10,846 nt of DNA. Source: Coriobacteriaceae bacterium. Its GTDB lineage: Bacteria; Actinomycetota; Coriobacteriia; Coriobacteriales; UMGS124. Positions 6,366 through 10,846 of the stretch are shown one piece after another. Every line of letters begins with the position of its first letter. The stretch's first letter is position 1. Position numbers and translations under genes: made by a program. The stretch spans positions 1 to 10,846 of the forward strand of contig JAHZHK010000092.1 of NCBI GenBank assembly GCA_019420325.1, given 5' to 3'. The notes under the pieces were generated by a model that saw nothing but the letters and a program-made list of their open reading frames with translations, was not told the DNA's origin and did not search any database.

Positions 6366-8303
6366 TTACTTCACGGTGTCAGCGAAGAGGTCCTGCATGC
6401 CCTGGTTCAGCTTGTTGACGGTCAGCGTAGCGCCGGCGACAGAGTCAACCTTGACGGTCTGGCCGTCGATGACAGCGTCGACGTACTCCTGGAGCTGATC
6501 GTCGTCCATGAACATGTTGTCGCGACCCTGGACAACCTGGAAGTCGGTGATGGCGCCGCCCGCAACGGTGACCTGGATGGTGAACTTGCCCTCGTTGCCG
6601 TTGATGACCTGCTCGTAGGTGCCGTCAGCCTTCTTCGTGATGTCGATGAGGGCAGCGAGGTCCTGCTGGGGGAGTTCCTCGGCGACGGTGGAACGGCCGC
6701 CGAAGGCATGGTCGGCAGCAGCGCGGCCCGAAGCGATGCACTCAGCGAGGAACATGCCGTTCTGGTACAGGTTGGCGACGTAGGAGCCCAGCTCGCCGGC
6801 CTCGTACAGACCCTCGATAGGCGTGCCGTCCCACTTCAGAACACGGGACTGGGTGTCGCGCTTGGCGCCACCGGTCGTGGCAACGAGCGTGGGGGTGATG
6901 CCCACGGCGTAGAACGGAGGCGTGTCGATGGGAGCCATGGTCTCGGGGGCGCGGCCAAACTCGTCGGAACCAGCCTCGATGCCAGCGTTGTAGGCGTCGA
7001 TGGTGGCCTGGAGGGCGTCGGCGTCGCGACCGATGAGCTCGGCGAGCTCAGCGATGGAGTCGGCCTTGGTGATCCAGCCCTTCTCGATCTCGACGGAGTT
7101 GTCGTCAGACCAGGTGTAGCCGAGCGTGGTGATGGGCCAAGAGAGCCACTTGGTGACGATGGCGCCGGCCTGGCAGGTCTTGTCGTCGAAAATCAGGCTG
7201 ACGGGCAGAGCGCGGTCGTGAGGAACGTCCACGTAGTGACCGTACTGCTTATACTTCATGTGCTGACGGTGGTAAGCAGCGGACTCGTTGTAGAAGCGCT
7301 TGTCCTCGGCGTCAACCTCAATCCAGGAGCCAGCAGGCATGCTGAAGGCGCGCATGAAGGTGCTCTCGTAATCCGGCACCTTGATGCCGAGCCACAGGCC
7401 GCCGGACTGGGTCTGGTTGCGCATGTGCCAGATCTCAGCGCCGAGGCCCATGAGCATCTGGATGGCGTCGCCGGTGTTGCCGGGGGTGCCGCCGGTGTAG
7501 ACCATGTCCATACCGTGGAAGTCGCGCTGCATCTGGAGGTTGTTCTCATAGCCGCCGCAAGCAAGGACAAGACCCTTGGTGGCGCCGATGCGCTCCTCGG
7601 TGCCCTTGTTGTTCACAACGCCGCCGACGACCTTGCCCTCAGCGTCGACGATGAGCTGGGTCAGCGGGCACTCCCACTCGACCGTGATGTTCTCGCGGGA
7701 CTCAACGGCACGAGCGAAGCCGCGCCACACGCCGCCGTACTCGAAGGGAGCGCCAGCGGAAGCGTCACGGACGTGGCCGGAGCAACCAACGAAGCTGGAG
7801 CCGTCGAGATCCGGGAACTCGGTGACGAGCTTACCCCAGGTGATGGGGCCACCGGAGACGTAGCCGAACTCATAGCCCACGGGCGAAACGGTGCCCTGGA
7901 TCCACTCGGGCTGAGCGGCGAACTCGTCGCACATCCAGTCGAGGTAATCCTCGGGGATGGGGTTGGGCTTGAAGCAAGAAGCGACGTAGGTCTTGAAGGT
8001 GTCGACATCATCGGGCGAAGGAACGATGACGGTCTGGCCGGAAGCGATGGAGTTACCGCCAGCCTGGCCCTCGTCGAGCTTCTCAATGATAAGAACGTTG
8101 GCATCGGGATCGATGTCGTTGGCCTCGAGGGCAGCAGCCTCGCCAGCAAGACCATAACCCACGACGAGGAAGTCTACCTCGCGGTCGAACTGAGCGTCCT
8201 CGCCCTCGGCCAGAGCCAGAGGAGCGATGGCGGCGAAGCTCGTCGCGGCGGCGCCAGCAGCGGCGCCCTTGAGCAGATCCCTACGCGTGCATGCCTTGGA
8301 CAT
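6366..8303 (-). CDS. Tat-exported FAD/FMN flavoprotein reductase (fumarate reductase-like)
   Basis: The 645-residue protein starts at ATG 8303, chosen because AAGGAGG lies 6 bases upstream and a Tat signal follows at once: TRRDLLKG at 6-13 and likely cleavage after LALA (29-32). The FAD_binding_2 domain shows the dinucleotide motif GYGLAG (49-54) and the C-terminal FAD contact GLYEAGELG (498-506). An FMN_bind domain at about 560-630 carries DSVAGAT (620-626), in which Thr626 is the expected site of covalent FMN attachment by ApbE. No apbE gene is in the window. The family reduces C=C bonds of external organic acceptors in anaerobic respiration. Where fumarate reductases have catalytic Arg in ANRLGGN, this protein has ANLYQNG (510-516), so the substrate is probably not fumarate. 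A long open frame on the opposite strand is a codon-bias shadow. Confidence 0.94.
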   Translation of the reverse strand: MSKACTRRDLLKGAAAGAAATSFAAIAPLALAEGEDAQFDREVDFLVVGYGLAGEAAALEANDIDPDANVLIIEKLDEGQAGGNSIASGQTVIVPSPDDVDTFKTYVASCFKPNPIPEDYLDWMCDEFAAQPEWIQGTVSPVGYEFGYVSGGPITWGKLVTEFPDLDGSSFVGCSGHVRDASAGAPFEYGGVWRGFARAVESRENITVEWECPLTQLIVDAEGKVVGGVVNNKGTEERIGATKGLVLACGGYENNLQMQRDFHGMDMVYTGGTPGNTGDAIQMLMGLGAEIWHMRNQTQSGGLWLGIKVPDYESTFMRAFSMPAGSWIEVDAEDKRFYNESAAYHRQHMKYKQYGHYVDVPHDRALPVSLIFDDKTCQAGAIVTKWLSWPITTLGYTWSDDNSVEIEKGWITKADSIAELAELIGRDADALQATIDAYNAGIEAGSDEFGRAPETMAPIDTPPFYAVGITPTLVATTGGAKRDTQSRVLKWDGTPIEGLYEAGELGSYVANLYQNGMFLAECIASGRAAADHAFGGRSTVAEELPQQDLAALIDITKKADGTYEQVINGNEGKFTIQVTVAGGAITDFQVVQGRDNMFMDDDQLQEYVDAVIDGQTVKVDSVAGATLTVNKLNQGMQDLFADTVK

Positions 8304-8341
8304 ACCTTTCCTCCTTTTTCTTGGCAGGCAGCTTGCCTGCC
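8304..8341 (-). promoter_or_regulatory. Strong ribosome binding site and leader hairpin of the flavoprotein gene
   Basis: On the minus strand AAGGAGG (complement of 8310-8316) precedes the ATG at 8303. Just upstream is a perfect 8-base hairpin (8323-8330 with 8334-8341, loop of 3). There is no U-tract after it, so it is not a typical terminator. It may stabilise the message 5' end. Confidence 0.55.
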
Positions 8342-8448
8342 TGGAAGCTCGCGCCCCTTTGCGCGGTCTTCCATAGACCACTAGGTTGCCCCCGCACATC
8401 TTCGCTTCCCCCTTGGGCTGCGTTGTCGTGCGGTGTGCCACCCATAGT

Positions 8449-8517
8449 GGACTTCAGGGTCCTTTGCCGATAGGTGCATTTAGAATGGACTTCAAAGTAC
8501 CTGGTAGATGGTGTCAA
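8449..8517 (-). promoter_or_regulatory. Two similar dyads and a -35 hexamer upstream of the flavoprotein gene
   Basis: The 14- and 15-base motifs at 8449-8462 (GGACTTCAGGGTCC) and 8487-8501 (GGACTTCAAAGTACC) are each imperfect palindromes with the same orientation; their centres are 38 bases apart. A perfect -35 hexamer TTGACA reads on the minus strand at 8512-8517, but no good -10 follows at 16-18 bases. The dyads are candidate operators, for example for a LuxR-type activator. The rest of 8342-8684 holds no credible gene. Confidence 0.4.
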
Positions 8518-8684
8518 GCGGCATGACCCAAAGGAGGTCCCCCTACAAATGCAGGGTTGCTTGCGAACGGCAAGATTCGCTTTGCAGGGGGCGAAAAACG
8601 TACCTGCGCGGGCTTGTTTTTGCCCTTTTGCGAACCCATCAAAGCCCTCGCAAAATGTCAAGCACAAGAACGCAGGGGCGGCCC

Positions 8685-9104
8685 CTACACGTTGCTGCGG
8701 CTCTCGACAAGGTCAATGAGCTCTTGTTGCGAGTGCACATCGAGCTTGCGATAGATGCGCTCGACGTGAGTTTTCACGGTGTTGTACGACAGTGTGAGCT
8801 CGTCTCGAATGTGATAACCGTTGTGCCCACGCGCAAGCATCCCGAACACCTCTCGCTCACGCTCGGTAAGACCGCACTCGCCCGCAAGGGCATCGCAGGC
8901 GCTCTCGATGAGCGCGCCACGGTCGGGCTGGACTTTCGACACCGGCATGGGCATCAAGGCTGCCATGTGGGTTGGCGCCGAGAAGGACGTCGAGCCTGCC
9001 GGCATGATTTGGGACCGCGGCGTAACCGAGCCCGGCACTCCTTGCGGTTTCGTGCGCGATGAGGAGACCGGCGGTTGGAAGTTCCCGCATGAGGGCCAGT
9101 TCAA
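8685..9104 (-). pseudogene. Truncated LuxR-family regulator (DNA-binding end only)
   Basis: The frame has 139 residues, but only the last 83 or so (about 8685-8936) look like LuxR. They hold a complete C-terminal helix-turn-helix with LTEREREVFGMLARGH, recognition region SYNTVKTHVERIY and KLDVHSQQELIDLVE, close to the ends of the two intact regulators in this window. Upstream of about 8938 the frame merely reads the opposite strand of a flavoprotein gene, so the roughly 12-segment membrane part is gone. ATGs near 8954 or 8948 could give a soluble HTH-only protein of about 85 residues, but no ribosome binding site is visible there. It is most likely a dead remnant; an HTH-only regulator is the alternative. 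The intact parent would have read toward the flavoprotein gene at 8303. Confidence 0.82.
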
Positions 9105-9753
9105 CCCCGCTTCTCAGCCTTTCCTGCGCGTGAACGCCGAGGGCGAGCGCTTCATGAACGAGTCCGGCCCCTATGACTGGAACGTGTATTGCTCCAGCCA
9201 GCAAACCTACGGCACGTGGAACACCGTGTGGGACGCCAACTTCTGCGATGACGTCGTCAAGTTCGACAAGCTCGGCTGCGCCAGCCTCACCATCATCATG
9301 CGTGACATGTTCATGCAGGAGGGCGGCGTGTTTGACCAGATGGCGGAGGAGGGCACCCTCGTCAAGGCCGACACGCTTGAGGAGCTCGCCGAGGGCCTGA
9401 ACATCCCCGTTGACACGTTCCTCGCCACGGTCGAGCGCTACAACGAGCTCGCCGAGAGCGGCGTTGACGAGGACTTCGGCAAGGAGGACTACCGTCTCTC
9501 CACGCTCAAGACCCCGCCGTTCTACGGCGTTACCTGCGGCGGCACCATCCTGTGCACCGGTGACGGCATCAAGATCAACGAGCACATGCAGGTGAAGGAC
9601 ACTCAGAACAAGGTCATCGAGGGCCTCTACGCCGCTGGTGACTGCTCGGGCAGCTTCTTCTCCGGCGTGTACCCCGAGCTCTTCCCGGGCCTTGCCTGCG
9701 GCCGCACGATGACCGAGGCGCGCCAGGCCGTCAAGTTCATCGCTGGCGAGTAA
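8821..9753 (+). pseudogene. 5'-truncated fumarate reductase-like flavoprotein
   Basis: Homology to FAD_binding_2 reductases begins at about 8938 (DTGMGIKAAMWVGAE) and runs to the stop at 9753, about 271 residues. It includes FLRVNAEGERFMNES, TPPFYGVTCGG and the FAD-contacting end GLYAAGDCSGSFF followed by LACGRTMTEAR. The first 39 residues of the open frame from ATG 8821 are the opposite strand of the LuxR remnant and not flavoprotein. The N-terminal GxGxxG nucleotide-binding half and any Tat signal are missing, so the product should not bind FAD. There is no C-terminal FMN_bind domain. The sequence is clearly different from the intact flavoprotein at 6366-8303, so it is not a recent copy. 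The reading frame is otherwise undamaged, which suggests the truncation is recent or an assembly effect. Confidence 0.85.
8930..8945. other. Junction joining two gene remnants head to head
   Basis: Within these bases LuxR homology on the minus strand stops and flavoprotein homology on the plus strand starts, with almost no bases between. Both genes lose their N-terminal halves at the same point. The simplest reading is a single deletion across a divergently transcribed pair and its shared promoter region. An inversion or a false assembly join would look the same in this window. Confidence 0.7.
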
Positions 9754-9796
9754 GCGAACGTTTAACGAGCTGACGCACACTCATACCGCATCACCA

Positions 9797-9833
9797 AGGC
9801 CGTGCCTGCGCAACGCAAGCACGGCCTCTTTTG
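9797..9833 (+). terminator. Intrinsic terminator after the flavoprotein remnant
   Basis: A 9-base stem AGGCCGTGC (9797-9805) pairs with GCACGGCCT (9819-9827). An inner TGCG/CGCA stem extends it, and CTTTTG follows. It lies 44 bases after the stop codon and has the usual form of a Rho-independent terminator. Confidence 0.8.
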
Positions 9834-9841
9834 TGCGCTGG

Positions 9842-9933
9842 AGCCATCAACCACTGGAACGCGCTGCGGGATTCCATCCGGAACCATCAACCACGGAACG
9901 CACCACAGGCGCCCATCCAGAACCATCATCTCC
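9842..9933. repeat. Short tandem repeat, about 2.3 copies of a 40-base unit
   Basis: The units at 9842-9881 and 9882-9920 share CCATCAACCAC, GGAACGC and CCATCC in the same order, and a third partial copy begins at 9921 (AACCATCATC). The copies are diverged. No gene is evident in 9834-10022. The open frames across it are low in support and may only reflect the repeat. Confidence 0.55.
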
Positions 9934-9988
9934 AAAACACGTCTCAGAGGGCTCATCCCCGTGCGATAAGACTCCACATCCCGTTTTG

Positions 9989-10019
9989 GGATATATCCTT
10001 GCGGGCAATAGAGTCCCGC
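9989..10019 (+). promoter_or_regulatory. Possible operator and promoter of the XRE gene
   Basis: A perfect 10-base palindrome GGATATATCC (9989-9998) contains a -10-like TATATC. It is followed by an inverted repeat GCGGG/CCCGC (10001-10005 and 10015-10019) that ends 3 bases before the ATG at 10023. No clear -35 is seen. Small XRE proteins often repress their own promoter, so self-binding here is a reasonable inference. Confidence 0.35.
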
Positions 10020-10022
10020 CGT

Positions 10023-10286
10023 ATGGATACGAATCTCAATCGCGCCGTCGGCGTTGAACTCAAAGCCATGCGTAGCGAAGCAAACATGACCCAGGACGCC
10101 ATTGCCAAGAAACTCGGCAAGCCCCAGTCCTACGTAAGCAAACTCGAATCAGGCGAGCGCAGCTTGCGCCTGCCTGAAATCTCCGACTATGCCGACGCAC
10201 TCAACATTCAGCTCGGCGATTTCATGCTACGCGTGGACGTCTGCATCAAAGACTACCGAAGGCTCAAGAAGGGGCCGCTGGCATAA
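10023..10286 (+). CDS. Small XRE-family helix-turn-helix regulator
   Basis: The protein has 87 residues and is almost entirely one HTH_3 (Cro/C1-type) DNA-binding domain. TQDAIAKKLGKPQSYVSKLE (residues 23-42) forms the helix-turn-helix, and an acidic ESGER turn follows. The short tail is basic. The start is ATG 10023; the frame is open further upstream to 9831, but that part crosses the tandem repeat and looks non-coding. No strong ribosome binding site is visible, so translation may be weak or nearly leaderless. There is no toxin-like or phage gene next to it, so neither an antitoxin nor a phage repressor role is supported. The target is unknown and self-regulation is likely. Confidence 0.92.
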   Translation: MDTNLNRAVGVELKAMRSEANMTQDAIAKKLGKPQSYVSKLESGERSLRLPEISDYADALNIQLGDFMLRVDVCIKDYRRLKKGPLA

Positions 10287-10294
10287 AGCAAAGC

Positions 10295-10339
10295 GAGGCC
10301 CATCGCACATCCATCCTCTGATGGCACGCGATGGGCCTC
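10295..10339. terminator. Hairpin between convergent genes, probable bidirectional terminator
   Basis: A perfect 12-base inverted repeat (10295-10306 and 10328-10339) has a CCAT/ATGG stem inside its loop. It lies 8 bases after the XRE stop codon, between that gene and the convergent superoxide reductase gene. The flanking U-tracts are modest (TAAAATCTT on plus, GCTTTGCTTT on minus). Confidence 0.7.
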
Positions 10340-10361
10340 TAAAATCTTGCCGCATCTATTT

Positions 10362-10449
10362 AACATACATTTCAAGTGTTCAAATGTATGTTATTTCATT
10401 AAAACACCAGTTGTCGCATTTTTCAAAAATCTGAAATGTATGTTATTTC
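10362..10449. repeat. AT-rich block with three copies of an AACATACATTT-type element
   Basis: AACATACATTTC (10362-10373) is followed by its inverse AAATGTATGTT (10382-10392), giving an 11-base perfect inverted repeat with a 9-base gap. A direct second copy of AAATGTATGTTATTTC (10382-10397) lies at 10434-10449. The centres are about 20 and 52 bases apart, near whole turns of the helix. The block is much richer in A and T than its surroundings and lies between the ends of two convergent genes, an unusual place for operators. No function is known. Confidence 0.7.
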
Positions 10450-10471
10450 CCGACCCCACAGCCCACACGCG

Positions 10472-10843
10472 TCAGAACTCCGCCTTCCAAAGCCCATGCA
10501 GGTTGCAATACGCGTACACCACGCCACCTTGCGCAGGCGGGAACAACACAGCGGGCTCGTCGCCGGGCTTCAGATACCGGATGTCCACCCTGCCTGCAAC
10601 CGCAAGTGCAATCCATTCGATGTAGTGCTCCTCGGTCATCGGATGGGCAACCGAACCAACCTCAACGCGCAAGCCATCTGCCTGCACCTGAACCACAGGT
10701 ACGTGCTTCTCGACTGAAGCGTCCACCGAGCCAGGTACGAGCAACTCCATCTTCTCGCCGCAGCACACCGGGTTCACTCCGGCGTCATGCACCATCATTA
10801 CCAAGTTGCCGCAATGGTTGCACCGATAGAACTTCACTTCCAT
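10472..10843 (-). CDS. dfx: Desulfoferrodoxin / superoxide reductase
   Basis: This cytoplasmic enzyme reduces superoxide to hydrogen peroxide without making oxygen, a common defence of anaerobes. The 123-residue protein is complete and has the usual family length. The N-terminal desulforedoxin domain carries the Cys4 iron site (C8, C11, C27, C28). The catalytic domain has the ligands of the 4-His/1-Cys iron centre: H47 in VEKHVPVV, H67 and H73 in HPMTEEH, and C113 and H116 in CNLHG. The Glu-Lys before H47 is the conserved active-site pair. This is the two-iron (2Fe) form. The start codon lies 3 bases from the window edge, so its ribosome binding site and promoter cannot be seen. Confidence 0.96.
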   Translation of the reverse strand: MEVKFYRCNHCGNLVMMVHDAGVNPVCCGEKMELLVPGSVDASVEKHVPVVQVQADGLRVEVGSVAHPMTEEHYIEWIALAVAGRVDIRYLKPGDEPAVLFPPAQGGVVYAYCNLHGLWKAEF

Positions 10844-10846
10844 GCC

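Noticed and set aside
6315..8384. A 689-codon open frame on the plus strand opposite the flavoprotein gene
   Set aside because: It mirrors the intact flavoprotein, its translation is low-complexity (rich in V, G, D, A and L), and it has no motif. High-GC codon use commonly leaves this antisense frame open.
8474..8719. Plus-strand open frame with AAAGGAGG upstream of an internal ATG at about 8550
   Set aside because: The spacing is too long, the product is short and Cys/Arg-rich without a domain, and it runs into the end of the LuxR remnant.
8938..9753. The flavoprotein remnant as a recent duplicate of the intact flavoprotein
   Set aside because: The two proteins differ along their length, including the FAD-contacting end (GLYAAGDCSGSFF versus GLYEAGELGSYVA), and only one has an FMN_bind domain.
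9842..9933. Possible CRISPR array
   Set aside because: Only 2.3 diverged copies without distinct spacers, and no cas genes nearby.
9762..9977. A 71-codon minus-strand frame across the tandem repeat
   Set aside because: No domain and no ribosome binding site. It spans the terminator and its translation reflects the repeat.
10362..10449. Ends of a small mobile element
   Set aside because: The inverted arms are only 9 bases apart, enclose no gene, and have no visible target-site duplication.

Overview
The window looks like chromosome of a high-GC, anaerobic gut-type actinobacterium of the class Coriobacteriia, probably Eggerthellaceae. This is an inference. It rests on membrane-bound LuxR-type regulators with about 12 transmembrane segments, Tat-exported fumarate-reductase-like flavoproteins sitting beside such regulators, and a superoxide reductase, a combination typical of Eggerthella, Gordonibacter, Slackia and relatives. 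No rRNA, tRNA, insertion sequence or CRISPR array was seen.

Left part (1-4623). A membrane LuxR regulator (224-1642, +) converges on an SLC13/ArsB/YbiR-type permease gene (-). The two are separated by a strong hairpin. The permease is preceded, with only 4 bases between, by a second membrane LuxR regulator (2992-4623, -), so these two form an operon. The permease reading frame appears to carry a one-base frameshift near its 3' end, at a run of five G (minus strand). Without the shift the protein would end in a normal membrane helix. With it, the protein gets an unrelated tail that runs into the terminator.

Middle part (4624-8680). Two minus-strand genes encode Tat-exported proteins: a FAD/FMN flavoprotein reductase (6366-8303) and, downstream, a two-domain VOC (glyoxalase-fold) protein (5025-6065). 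About 300 bases of strongly structured DNA lie between them, ending in an intrinsic terminator whose U-tract nearly touches the VOC ribosome binding site. The pair suggests an extracytoplasmic pathway that converts and then reduces an unknown organic electron acceptor. A pair of similar dyads and a perfect -35 hexamer lie upstream of the flavoprotein.

Right part (8685-9833). Two gene remnants lie head to head: the DNA-binding end of a third LuxR regulator (-) and the C-terminal half of a second flavoprotein (+). They meet at about 8930-8945, and both N-terminal halves are missing. This points to a deletion, another rearrangement or an assembly join.

End (9834-10846). A short tandem repeat precedes a small XRE regulator (10023-10286, +). 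A convergent terminator and an AT-rich block with three copies of a 12-base element follow, then a complete desulfoferrodoxin/superoxide reductase (10472-10843, -) whose start lies 3 bases from the window edge.
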